A DNA stretch of 64,000 nt from Marinoscillum sp. 108 (GTDB lineage: Bacteria; Bacteroidota; Bacteroidia; Cytophagales; Cyclobacteriaceae): NCBI RefSeq assembly GCF_902506655.1, contig NZ_LR734817.1, positions 461,667 to 525,666 of the forward strand, written 5' to 3'. The notes below the pieces were generated by a model, which was given only the letters and a program-made list of their open reading frames with translations, was not told where the DNA came from and made no database searches. Made by a program: the position numbers and the translations under genes. How positions within the stretch are numbered: the stretch's first letter is position 1; every line of letters begins with the position of its first letter. Shown here piece by piece: positions 27,748 to 35,872 of the stretch.

Positions 27748-28740
27748 ATGAAATCCTTCATAACACTACTCATTTTCATTTTACCGCTGGTTGGCATCTC
27801 CGATGATCTACGCCGGGTGGTGGACCTTCGTGGAGAATGGCGCTTTTCCATAGGCGACAATCCCAGGTGGGCCAACCCAGACTTTGATGACCATAACTGG
27901 GAGAAAATCTTCGTGCCATCTGCATGGGAAAATGAGGGGTTTAGTGGGTTTGATGGCTATGCCTGGTATAGAATCACCATAGACCTTCGCGGGCTATCCG
28001 AAAACAATCTATATCTCGTGCTCGGCTACATCGATGATGTAGATCAGGTATTTCTCAATGGTGAAATGATTGGTTTTTCAGGATCTTTCCCTCCCAGATT
28101 TTATACTGCTTACCAGTCTTTCAGGCGATACCGCATTCCACCTGAGCTACTCAATAAGGATGGTAAAAATGTCATCGCGGTGAGGGTATATGATACCGTA
28201 CTGGATGGCGGCATCATCAAAGGCGATGTGGGCATCTACACCAACAGAAATGAACCCGAAAAAACCCTGCTCCTCGAAGGACTGTGGCGCTTTCAGGAGG
28301 GAGACAATGAGCGTTGGAAAGAAAACGACTATGACATCAGTGATTGGGAGTACATGATGGTGCCCAGCTTCTGGAAGAGCATGAAATACTCACGCTTAGA
28401 GGGGGTTATTTGGTACAAAAAAGAATTCGTCTTACCTCCGCAGCTACAGGAAGAATCCATGCTCATGCTGGTACTTGGCAAAATAGACGACTTTGACCAT
28501 ACGTATCTGAATGGCGTACTCATAGGCTCCACCAACGACGGAAAGCCACTGGGATACTCCAACTCCTGGCATCAGTACAGGGTGTACCCCATCCCCAATG
28601 AGCTTCTGAACAGGAAGGGCAAAAACATTATCTCAGTGCGGGTAAAAGACATTGGGGGAAACGCCGGAATCTACGAAGGACCATTGGGCATCGTTCCCTT
28701 CTCCAACTACAGGCAACTACTCAACGCCCGGGACTACTAA
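27748..28740 (+). CDS. Exported protein with two GH2-type sugar-binding jelly rolls
   Basis: 330 residues: signal peptide (about 1-18), then two tandem copies of the jelly-roll domain normally found at the N-terminus of family 2 glycoside hydrolases. Copy one starts at LRGEWRFSIGDN and runs WYRITIDL ... DDVDQVFLNGEMIG; copy two starts at LEGLWRFQEGDN and runs WYKKEFVL ... DDFDHTYLNGVLIG. No catalytic barrel follows, so this is probably a binding or structural protein. Convergent with the GH113-like gene, with which it shares four bases. Confidence 0.82.
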   Translation: MKSFITLLIFILPLVGISDDLRRVVDLRGEWRFSIGDNPRWANPDFDDHNWEKIFVPSAWENEGFSGFDGYAWYRITIDLRGLSENNLYLVLGYIDDVDQVFLNGEMIGFSGSFPPRFYTAYQSFRRYRIPPELLNKDGKNVIAVRVYDTVLDGGIIKGDVGIYTNRNEPEKTLLLEGLWRFQEGDNERWKENDYDISDWEYMMVPSFWKSMKYSRLEGVIWYKKEFVLPPQLQEESMLMLVLGKIDDFDHTYLNGVLIGSTNDGKPLGYSNSWHQYRVYPIPNELLNRKGKNIISVRVKDIGGNAGIYEGPLGIVPFSNYRQLLNARDY

Positions 28741-29765
28741 TTACCTGTACCATACCACCGGGCAATCACCGCCTCGGCAGGTTTGCCCTGAGGAGTAAAA
28801 GACAGGTCCTGAGGTCCTCCATGACGTTCGTCAAAATGCCACTTCCAGAAGAAGCCTCCGGCAAACCAGGGCTCCTTCCAAAGCACTTCATAAAGCGCCT
28901 GGTAAGCCCGCGCTTGTAGCTCCATATTCACCTGGTCAGCCGATTGTGAAACTTCCCAATGATTACCTACTGCTCCATTGGCACTCTGATATCCATACTC
29001 TGCAAAAAGGATCGGCTTATGGTAGAGGGCCCCAAACGATCGTAGCTTCCTGACCAATGGTGCCCATGCCCTTTTGATAGTGGCAACATCCGGGTCCTTC
29101 TCATGCACCAGTGGAAAATAGGCATCCACTCCGATATAGTCCATTTGATCCCAAAACGGGACATTTTCATAGTTATCCCAATTGGCTGCATACGTGAGCT
29201 GACCATGGTACTCCCTTTTAATGTCCTGAATAAGCTGACTCCAATATGCCGGCCGTTTCACCACTGCCACCTTATACTCTGTGGCAATACAAAACAGCTC
29301 TACCTGCATTTTCTCAGCCAGCCTGGCATAGGCCATGGCGTATTCCCTATAGTGTGCTTCCCAAATTTTCCATTTTTCTTCACTGTCCAGGTCAAATTCA
29401 CCAATCCAACTACCCCGCTGCCATACATGTGGCTTCAGCATTACTTTGAGACCGCAGGCATGTGCCAGCCGTATCAGCTCCTCCGCTCCCTCCAGCCGCT
29501 CCCCCCACCATTGTCGCTCATGGTTGAAATGCACCTCCGGCTCATTTTCCCGGCTAAAACCAAAAGGGATCACTGCCACCCAGTCCCCATTCACCCTCCG
29601 AACTGCATTCATTTGTGTCGAATCGATCACGAAATGTGGATTAACAAGACTCACCCCATTGATCCTTGATGATAACAGCACAGTAGATTCATCTGAGCTC
29701 ATCACCATCAAAGCGCTCAGGGCGATGATCAATACGAGCAGGAAAACAAAAACCTTTCGGAACAT
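28737..29765 (-). CDS. Glycoside hydrolase family 113-like protein
   Basis: 342 residues: an N-terminal signal or anchor (VFVFLLVLIIALSALMV), then a TIM-barrel. The acid/base candidate Glu is in IATEYK and the nucleophile candidate Glu in LFAEYGYQS; between them lies YAANWDNYENVPFWDQMDYI, typical of GH113-like proteins. Characterised GH113 enzymes are endo-beta-mannanases, but the substrate here is not shown. Divergent from the ECF sigma gene, with about 50 bases between them. Confidence 0.82.
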   Translation of the reverse strand: MFRKVFVFLLVLIIALSALMVMSSDESTVLLSSRINGVSLVNPHFVIDSTQMNAVRRVNGDWVAVIPFGFSRENEPEVHFNHERQWWGERLEGAEELIRLAHACGLKVMLKPHVWQRGSWIGEFDLDSEEKWKIWEAHYREYAMAYARLAEKMQVELFCIATEYKVAVVKRPAYWSQLIQDIKREYHGQLTYAANWDNYENVPFWDQMDYIGVDAYFPLVHEKDPDVATIKRAWAPLVRKLRSFGALYHKPILFAEYGYQSANGAVGNHWEVSQSADQVNMELQARAYQALYEVLWKEPWFAGGFFWKWHFDERHGGPQDLSFTPQGKPAEAVIARWYGTGN

Positions 29766-29815
29766 TAAGATTGAATCTAAGTTTTGATAACTTAAACGTT
29801 AAATTATTCAAAATT

Positions 29816-30364
29816 TTGACCAAAAGTATCGACTTCAACACCCTACTGGTAAAGCGGCTGAGAAACAGAGATGTAACAGCCATGGATTATCTCTACGAAC
29901 ACTACTCTGACGCTCTCTACGGGATCATCTATCGCACACTCAAGCACACAGAAATAGCTGAAGAAACCCTACACGATGTATTCATTAAGATTTGGGATCA
30001 AATAGAAAGCTATGATGCCAGCAAGGGCACTCTTTTCACCTGGATGTATCGCATTGCCAGAAACCGGGCCATAGATGCACGCCGGTCTAAGGACTTTAAA
30101 ACCGCCGATAAATCTGATGACATCACAGGCTTCGTAGATATGTTTGAATCTTCGTCAAACGCTGAAGAAGACTACATTGGATTGTCAGGAGTTTTAAGTG
30201 AAATAGGTGAGATGTGTAAGAAGCTCATTCAGCTGAACTTCTTCATGGGGTACTCCCATGCAGAAATCTCCAAGAATGAGGACATGGCCTTGGGAACCGT
30301 AAAAACCAGGCTTAGAAACTGTTTGAAAGACATCAAATTAAAACTGAGTAAAGATTTTGAATAA
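29816..30364 (+). CDS. ECF RNA polymerase sigma factor
   Basis: Extracytoplasmic-function sigma factor. No ATG precedes region 2, whose first Met (29882) lies inside it; TTG 29816 gives 182 residues and a normal N-terminus, and TTG 29771 is an alternative. Region 2 includes MDYLYEHYSDALYGIIYRTL and FTWMYRIARNRAIDARR; region 4 is YSHAEISKNEDMALGTVKTR. It is coupled to the anti-sigma gene, whose TTG start overlaps its stop by 8 nt. Confidence 0.88.
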   Translation: MTKSIDFNTLLVKRLRNRDVTAMDYLYEHYSDALYGIIYRTLKHTEIAEETLHDVFIKIWDQIESYDASKGTLFTWMYRIARNRAIDARRSKDFKTADKSDDITGFVDMFESSSNAEEDYIGLSGVLSEIGEMCKKLIQLNFFMGYSHAEISKNEDMALGTVKTRLRNCLKDIKLKLSKDFE

Positions 30365-31133
30365 GCAAGAAATATTAACGGGCGGGTACCTGGCAGCCTA
30401 CATCACTGGTGAACTCAGCGCGGATGAGGAACAAGAGATAGAAACGCACATCGCTTCCGATCAGCAGGTCAGACGTGAATATTTCGACCTGCAAAAAACG
30501 TTGGAGTTGGTGGCGTTTCACCATTCCATCGCCCCCTCACCAGTGGTCAAAAAGTTCGTCATGCAAAATGAGTCTGTGATCAAAAACATACACAGTCCGG
30601 GAGAAAGCAGTGGCGGCTCCAGATACCTGATGGCAGCGAGCATCACCGTAGCCTTAATATCAGCCCTCTCAGCTTTCTATTTTTGGAATCAGTGGAAAGA
30701 CACAGACAGTCGCCTTGCACTGCTCACCGCACGGAATATAGAAATGGCAGAAAGCTATCAGCGCGTAAACCAGGAGCTTACGGGCATTCGGGGAGACCTT
30801 GCGGTACTGGTAAGTCCAGAATTCAGTCGGATCATCCTGAACGGAACCGACAATGCAACTGATGCCAAAGCAGTTATCTACTGGAACCCTACAGAGGAGG
30901 AAGTGTATCTGAATTCAGCCAATCTGGCTCAACTCCCTCAAAACCAGCAGTATCAACTATGGGCCCTCATAGATGGGGTGCCGGTGGATGCTGGTGTGTT
31001 TGATGCTTCAGATGGCACCTTCCAGATCATGAAAAACATTGCCAGAGCGGATGCCTTTGCCGTGACGATCGAACAGTCGGGAGGATCTGAAAGCCCTACA
31101 CTATCTACCATGCAGGTGTATGGAGAGTCCTGA
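30357..31133 (+). CDS. Anti-sigma factor, RskA-like
   Basis: 258 residues with a TTG start inside the sigma gene. The N-terminal anti-sigma domain (about 1-85: GGYLAAYITGELSADEEQEI) is followed by one membrane helix (about 90-112) and a short coiled region. The extracytoplasmic RskA domain ends YQLWALIDGVPVDAGVFD...TIEQSGGSESPT. It should hold the upstream sigma factor at the membrane until released by a periplasmic signal. Strong terminator follows. Confidence 0.9.
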   Translation: MNKQEILTGGYLAAYITGELSADEEQEIETHIASDQQVRREYFDLQKTLELVAFHHSIAPSPVVKKFVMQNESVIKNIHSPGESSGGSRYLMAASITVALISALSAFYFWNQWKDTDSRLALLTARNIEMAESYQRVNQELTGIRGDLAVLVSPEFSRIILNGTDNATDAKAVIYWNPTEEEVYLNSANLAQLPQNQQYQLWALIDGVPVDAGVFDASDGTFQIMKNIARADAFAVTIEQSGGSESPTLSTMQVYGES

Positions 31134-31160
31134 TCGGTAGACATATAGCATTGAAAAACG

Positions 31161-31197
31161 ATACCCTGAATGGATCAACCTTCAGGGTATTTTTTTG
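31161..31197 (+). terminator. Intrinsic terminator after the sigma/anti-sigma operon
   Basis: Perfect 10-bp stem ATACCCTGAA / TTCAGGGTAT (31161-31170, 31181-31190), 10-base loop, then seven T's. Confidence 0.9.
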
Positions 31198-31296
31198 CTT
31201 TATGAAATGGATTCTGTGATAAGCCGAAGAAGACTCGGGTAAACTTCTGACAGAAATGTCAATATTTTATCCATCCAAGAAATCCAGAAGACACAG

Positions 31297-31381
31297 GCTT
31301 TACGTAAGTACTTCAGTTTCTGTTCAGAAACTTGCTTAAAGCTGGTTGATTAGCGCCGTGAGGGGACTCACGGCGTTTTTT
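31297..31381 (+). ncRNA. Candidate structured small RNA with its own terminator
   Basis: Between two complete terminators there is no ORF, but there are nested helices: GCTTTA (31297-31302) with TAAAGC (31337-31342), AAG with CTT inside, and an inner hairpin AGTTTCT / AGAAACT (31315-31321, 31326-31332, loop GTTC). The terminator at 31354-31381 follows at once. Since 31161-31197 stops upstream transcription, this terminator implies a separate transcript starting between about 31198 and 31297. No good TAnnTTTG box is visible, so the 5' end is undefined. Confidence 0.4.
31354..31381 (+). terminator. Orphan intrinsic terminator
   Basis: Perfect 9-bp stem CGCCGTGAG / CTCACGGCG (31354-31362, 31367-31375), loop GGGA, then TTTTTT. 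It serves no plus-strand protein gene. On the minus strand no T-run follows the stem, so it is not a standard murA terminator. Confidence 0.85.
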
Positions 31382-31397
31382 GTATGCATTAGGATTT

Positions 31398-32699
31398 TTA
31401 GAACCGTTCTATATCTGCACCCAGTGCCTTCAATCGCTTGTCGATAAACTGGTAGCCTCTGTCTATCTGCTCCACATTGTGGATAGTGGATGTACCATCC
31501 GCCGACAAAGCAGCAATCAGCAATGATACTCCGGCCCTGATGTCGGGTGAGGTCATGCTAATGCCCTTGAGGTCAAATGCCCGGTCCAGACCGATCACTG
31601 TGGCTCGGTGTGGGTCACAAAGTATAATCTGAGCCCCCATATCGATCAATTTATCAACAAAAAAGAGTCGGCTTTCGAACATTTTCTGATGGATAAGTAC
31701 CGTTCCCTTAGCCTGAGTGGCTGTCACCAGCACAATACTGAGCAGATCAGGAGTGAAGCCAGGCCATATGGCATCGGCTATGGTCAGGATGGATCCATCT
31801 ATGAAAGACTCGATCTCATAATGCTCCTGTGCAGGCACGTAGATATCATCTCCTCTGAATTCCAGTTTAATTCCTAATCTTCTAAAGGTGTCAGGGATAA
31901 TCCCCAGCATATCGATTCTGGCATCCTTGATGGTGATTTCTGACCTGGTCATTGCTGCCAGACCAATGAAACTCCCTATCTCGATCATATCCGGGAGCAT
32001 GGTGTGATCCGTGCCACCCAAAGATTCCACTCCTTCTATTTTCAGGAGATTACTTCCAATTCCCTCAATCCTGGCTCCCATGCGTACCAGCATGTTGCAT
32101 AGCTGCTGAATATAGGGCTCGCATGCGGCATTGTAGATGGTAGTAAGTCCCTCAGCCAGCACAGCCGCCATGATGATATTGGCTGTACCGGTGACAGATG
32201 CTTCATCCAGGTGCATGTAGGTACCCTTGAGCTTCCCGCTTACCGTATAAAATGAGTTTTTTGCGTCATAATCAAACTGAGCACCCAGCTTCTGAAAGCC
32301 CACAAAGTGAGTGTCCAGTCTCCTTCGGCCAATTTTGTCTCCGCCCGGACGTGGCATCTTGCCAGTGCCATATCTGGCTAGCAGTGGCCCCAGAATCATG
32401 ATCGATCCCCTGAGTGATGACGCCTTTTCCTTAAAGTCTTCAGTATCCAAAAACTTCAGGTTCACGTCTTTGGCTGTGAACCGATAAGACTCTTCGTCAG
32501 TCTTTTCTATCTGCACACCCAAGTCTGCCAGCAGATCTATGAGCTTGATGACATCCCGAATATTAGGAATCTTATGAATATGTACTGGCTCTGAGGTGAG
32601 CAATACAGCCGAAATAATCTGTAGGGCTTCGTTTTTGGCTCCTTGTGGAACGATGCTTCCTTTGAGGCGGTTGCCTCCCTTCACTCTAAATGAAGCCAT
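31398..32699 (-). CDS. murA: UDP-N-acetylglucosamine 1-carboxyvinyltransferase
   Basis: First committed step of peptidoglycan synthesis, transferring enolpyruvate from PEP to UDP-GlcNAc. 433 residues, full length. The active-site loop reads PGGDKIGRRRLDTH, so Asp121 stands where E. coli has Cys115 (PGGCTIGARPVDLH). This is the residue attacked by fosfomycin; Asp variants are active but insensitive in known cases. ATG start at 32699, directly abutting the DUF4290 stop, so the two genes form one operon with the promoter at 33413. Confidence 0.96.
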   Translation of the reverse strand: MASFRVKGGNRLKGSIVPQGAKNEALQIISAVLLTSEPVHIHKIPNIRDVIKLIDLLADLGVQIEKTDEESYRFTAKDVNLKFLDTEDFKEKASSLRGSIMILGPLLARYGTGKMPRPGGDKIGRRRLDTHFVGFQKLGAQFDYDAKNSFYTVSGKLKGTYMHLDEASVTGTANIIMAAVLAEGLTTIYNAACEPYIQQLCNMLVRMGARIEGIGSNLLKIEGVESLGGTDHTMLPDMIEIGSFIGLAAMTRSEITIKDARIDMLGIIPDTFRRLGIKLEFRGDDIYVPAQEHYEIESFIDGSILTIADAIWPGFTPDLLSIVLVTATQAKGTVLIHQKMFESRLFFVDKLIDMGAQIILCDPHRATVIGLDRAFDLKGISMTSPDIRAGVSLLIAALSADGTSTIHNVEQIDRGYQFIDKRLKALGADIERF

Positions 32700-33395
32700 T
32701 TAGTTGTTGTTTCTTCTGCGTTTGTTGGAGAAATTTCTTTTACCGCCTTTGTTGTTATTGTTGCGGTTTCTGTTTTGGTTTTGGCCCTGGTGCTGACCTC
32801 TATTGTTATTATCAAATGATCGCTCCTTGCGCTCACTGCTATCGAAAAGACCATTGGCCTTCACCTTTTCTATATCGATATCCAACTGATCTTTAGACAG
32901 TTGTTTGATGTTTTTCAGCACTTGCTCATCCTCAATATTGTCTCTGTTCCAGGTCAGGTAGAAAGACTTCATGAGTTTACCAATGGCCACGATGGCCGCT
33001 TCTTTTTCTTCGGGGTCTTCCAATGCGATAGCATTGTTGATCAGAATTTCAATATTTCTGCCATAGTGGCGAAACTTGATCTCATTGGACTGATAACGCA
33101 TGCGATCCGGCTTACGCTCCAGGATGGTTGATTCTGGAATCGGGAAAGGGCTTTCCACATCCAGGTCAAACTTAGATATGATGAATAGATCATCCCACAC
33201 CTTCTGCGTGTATTCGCTGGCATCTTTGCTAAACTCCGGATTGATCATTTTCATCAATTCCACAATCAGGGCAGCATATTTGTTGCGCTTTTCTTTATCG
33301 TCGGTCGCTTTCAGATGCTTCACCAGGTTCTGCACGTTTCGGCCGTACTCTCTCAACGTAAGATGAGGACGCTGGGTATTGTATTCTAAACTCAT
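32700..33395 (-). CDS. DUF4290 family protein with Asn/Arg/Gly-rich tail
   Basis: 231 residues. The N-terminal ~180 match DUF4290, a Bacteroidota family of unknown function often next to murA (opening LEYNTQRPHLTLREYGRNVQ). The last ~45 residues are low-complexity Asn, Arg, Gly and Gln, basic and probably disordered, as in RNA-binding tails. Cytosolic. Its stop is immediately followed by the murA start codon with no spacer, so translational coupling is likely. Confidence 0.9.
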   Translation of the reverse strand: MSLEYNTQRPHLTLREYGRNVQNLVKHLKATDDKEKRNKYAALIVELMKMINPEFSKDASEYTQKVWDDLFIISKFDLDVESPFPIPESTILERKPDRMRYQSNEIKFRHYGRNIEILINNAIALEDPEEKEAAIVAIGKLMKSFYLTWNRDNIEDEQVLKNIKQLSKDQLDIDIEKVKANGLFDSSERKERSFDNNNRGQHQGQNQNRNRNNNNKGGKRNFSNKRRRNNN

Positions 33396-33412
33396 TGATT
33401 TTTGATTTTGCT

Positions 33413-33420
33413 CAAAACTA
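33413..33420 (-). promoter_or_regulatory. -7 promoter element for DUF4290-murA
   Basis: Minus-strand TAGTTTTG, an exact TAnnTTTG, 18 bases before the ATG at 33395. No clear -33 partner. Confidence 0.4.
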
Positions 33421-33510
33421 AAGTAAATCCAACATTAGGCCGCACATGCAGGGGATAATTCATGCAGTTTCGGCAGCCAACAGGTATAAAAAGGGAAAAA
33501 ATGCAAATTT

Positions 33511-33927
33511 TCAGAAGTCCAATGCTGCTATACACTTCAGCTCTATGGCTATGGGTGTAGGCAGGGCGTTTACCTCCACTGTAGTGCGGCAGGGCTGCAC
33601 ATCTTCAAAGTACTCTGCGTAAATTCGGTTAAAGGTACCGAAATCATCCTTCATATTGGTAAGAAAAACGGTAACATCCACCAAATGTCTCCACCCAGCA
33701 CCGGATGCTTCCAGAATGTCTTTCACATTGTTGAAAACAGAATGACATTGGGCTTCTATGTCATACGCTACAATTTCACCCTGATCATTGAGGGTAACAC
33801 CCGGAATTTCCTTCTTCCCTTTCACTCTGGGGCCTACACCAGATAAAAACAGGAGGTTGCCCACTCTGCGAGCATGGGGATACAGGCCTACAGGCTCGGG
33901 CGCTTTGTCTGATTGATAAATGCTCAT
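33511..33927 (-). CDS. RidA-family protein
   Basis: 138 residues of the RidA/YER057c/UK114 family, small trimers that deaminate reactive enamine/imine intermediates from PLP enzymes. The family pattern is visible in LFLSGVGPR, the central FNNVKDILEASGAGW...DVTVFLTNMKDDF and the C-terminal PCRTTVEVNALPTPIAIELKCIA with its conserved Arg. Slightly longer than usual at the N-terminus. Overlaps the GNAT gene by 4 nt. Confidence 0.88.
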   Translation of the reverse strand: MSIYQSDKAPEPVGLYPHARRVGNLLFLSGVGPRVKGKKEIPGVTLNDQGEIVAYDIEAQCHSVFNNVKDILEASGAGWRHLVDVTVFLTNMKDDFGTFNRIYAEYFEDVQPCRTTVEVNALPTPIAIELKCIAALDF

Positions 33928-34364
33928 AACTCTTTTGAAAAATAAATTTTAGAATCATCAGGATTTGGCTGTGGTTCAAAGTCCACTACATCAAAGCCCT
34001 GGTGTATGGCAAAATGAATCATAGACCGGTGACTGTTACGCGCTTTGAACTTTAAAGATCTATACCCCTTCAGCTTACACCAAACCTCCATTTTCTGTAG
34101 CAGGATCTTGGCAACGCCCCGCCCCCGAAATGCAGGCACTACACCACCCATCCAGCTATAAAAGACCTTTCCATCTAAAAACCGGTCATAGCCCACCTTG
34201 AATCCCGCCAACTTCCCGGCGATCTCAGCGATCAGAATGACGGACTCGCCGCCCAAAAGCCTGTTGGTATATTCTGCTGCGGTATATCCATTTTCAAACT
34301 CAGGAATCTGCTCCTGAATCTGAATGGCCTCCTCTATCGTACCAGAGCGAACCACCACCTGCAT
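33924..34364 (-). CDS. GNAT-family N-acetyltransferase
   Basis: 146 residues. The acetyl-CoA-binding motif is RGRGVAKILLQKMEVWC near 97-113, preceded by VFYSWMGGVVPAFRG. Acceptor substrate unknown. It lies in the middle of a three-gene operon, with one shared base with the aminopeptidase stop and a 4-nt overlap with ridA, suggesting a role near amino-acid or peptide breakdown. Confidence 0.85.
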   Translation of the reverse strand: MQVVVRSGTIEEAIQIQEQIPEFENGYTAAEYTNRLLGGESVILIAEIAGKLAGFKVGYDRFLDGKVFYSWMGGVVPAFRGRGVAKILLQKMEVWCKLKGYRSLKFKARNSHRSMIHFAIHQGFDVVDFEPQPNPDDSKIYFSKEL

Positions 34365-35665
34365 CAGCTCTTTCGGCTTTCGTTCATCAAATCCTCAATT
34401 TCCTCAGCGTGGATAGGAATATTTCTCATCAGGTTTTTATGCCCGTTTTCGGTGATAAGAATATCATCTTCCAGCCTGATACCAATCCCCTCTTCGCGGA
34501 TATAAATACCAGGCTCCACGGTAAAGACCATGCCCGGCTCAAATTTCTTATATATAGATGCCACATCATGTACATCCAGGCCCAGGTGGTGAGATGTACC
34601 ATGCATGAAATACTTCTTATAAGCTGGCCAGTCAGGGTTCTGATTCTTCACATCAGTCTTATCTATCAGACCAAGTTCTATTAACTCCACTTCCATGAGA
34701 GCCCCCACAGCCTTATGATACTCAGGAATAGCGCTGCCCGGAGTGAGCAGCTCAGTAGCCTGATTTTTCACCCTGAGCACTGCATCATACACCTGCCGCT
34801 GCCTCTTGGTGAAGCGTCCGTTCACAGGAATGGTGCGGGTCATATCAGCATTATAGTTGGCATATTCAGCGCCCACGTCCATCAGCATCAGGTCCCCGTC
34901 TTTCAACTGTTGGTTGTTTTCAATGTAATGAAGCACACAGGCATTGGCTCCTCCAGCGATAATTGGTGTGTAGGCAAACCCCCGTGAACGGTTAGAAAGA
35001 AAAACATGGGCGTACTCCGCCTCTACCTCATACTCCCACACTCCGGGGCTCACCGTTTCCAAAATTCTCCTGAATCCCTGCTCCGTAATGTGGCAGGCAT
35101 GCTCTATCAGCTTAGTCTCTATGCCAGACTTGATGGTGCGCAAGTCATAGATGATGGGTGCCAACCGCTCATATTTATAAAGTGGGAACCGGGACATGCA
35201 CTGCTTGATGAACCGGTCGTTGGCCGTCTCTACCAGCGAAGCATTCCTGATGTGCTCATTGGTTGGTAAATAGATATGTTCAGTCTCAGCCAAAATGGTA
35301 TAGAGCATTTTTTCAAAATCCTGATTCCATTTGATGTTCTGAATGCCCGAAATCTCCTGACCCTCTTCTTTGGTCAGTTTATGCCCTTCCCAAATGGCTA
35401 TTTCCTCGTTTGTCTCTCTCAGGAAGAGAAGTTCACGCATTTTTTCATCCGGAAAATCCGGAGCCAGAATACAGATAGACTCTTCCTGATCCACTCCTGT
35501 GAGGTAAAAGAGATCCGAGTTTTGCTTAAAACTCATCGTACCATCTGCATTGGTGGGCATGACGTCATTGGAGTGGATGATCACCACAGAATGTGGCTTT
35601 AGCCTTGAAACAAGTCTCTTCCGGTTCTCTACAAAAAGCTGTTGATCTATTTGGCCGTATCTCAT
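34364..35665 (-). CDS. Xaa-Pro aminopeptidase (aminopeptidase P family)
   Basis: M24B metallopeptidase of 433 residues removing N-terminal residues before proline. ATG 35665 (MRYGQIDQQLF) is chosen; the longer frame to 35737 adds 24 non-homologous residues. Metal-ligand motifs are all visible: MLMDVGAEYANYNADMTR (two Asp), HGTSHHLGLDVHD (His), FTVEPGIYI (Glu) and GIRLEDDILIT (Glu). N-terminal creatinase-like domain about 1-165. First gene of the operon with GNAT and ridA. Confidence 0.93.
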   Translation of the reverse strand: MRYGQIDQQLFVENRKRLVSRLKPHSVVIIHSNDVMPTNADGTMSFKQNSDLFYLTGVDQEESICILAPDFPDEKMRELLFLRETNEEIAIWEGHKLTKEEGQEISGIQNIKWNQDFEKMLYTILAETEHIYLPTNEHIRNASLVETANDRFIKQCMSRFPLYKYERLAPIIYDLRTIKSGIETKLIEHACHITEQGFRRILETVSPGVWEYEVEAEYAHVFLSNRSRGFAYTPIIAGGANACVLHYIENNQQLKDGDLMLMDVGAEYANYNADMTRTIPVNGRFTKRQRQVYDAVLRVKNQATELLTPGSAIPEYHKAVGALMEVELIELGLIDKTDVKNQNPDWPAYKKYFMHGTSHHLGLDVHDVASIYKKFEPGMVFTVEPGIYIREEGIGIRLEDDILITENGHKNLMRNIPIHAEEIEDLMNESRKS

Positions 35666-35810
35666 GGGTTTTTCTTTAGTAAGTCTGTTGCTAACAAAGA
35701 GGCACCAAGCTGAAATCAGGGGTTGCCACATGCTCAAGGTGGGTGCCGCTCCTCAGCCCTAAAGTTAGTATTTCTTTTTCGGCTCAGGAGACTTCACCCC
35801 ATGGAGCACG

Positions 35811-35841
35811 AAAAAAAGGACTACATTTTGTAGTCCTTTTT
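35811..35841 (-). terminator. Intrinsic terminator for the repeat lipoprotein gene
   Basis: 13-bp stem AAAAAGGACTACA / TGTAGTCCTTTTT (35813-35825, 35829-35841) with loop TTT. On the minus strand the stem leads into a T-run; it lies about 30 bases after the 35873 stop. The symmetric A/T flanks could make it bidirectional. Confidence 0.85.
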
Positions 35842-35872
35842 GCACAACGTAATCCTAAAACCAACCTATTCT

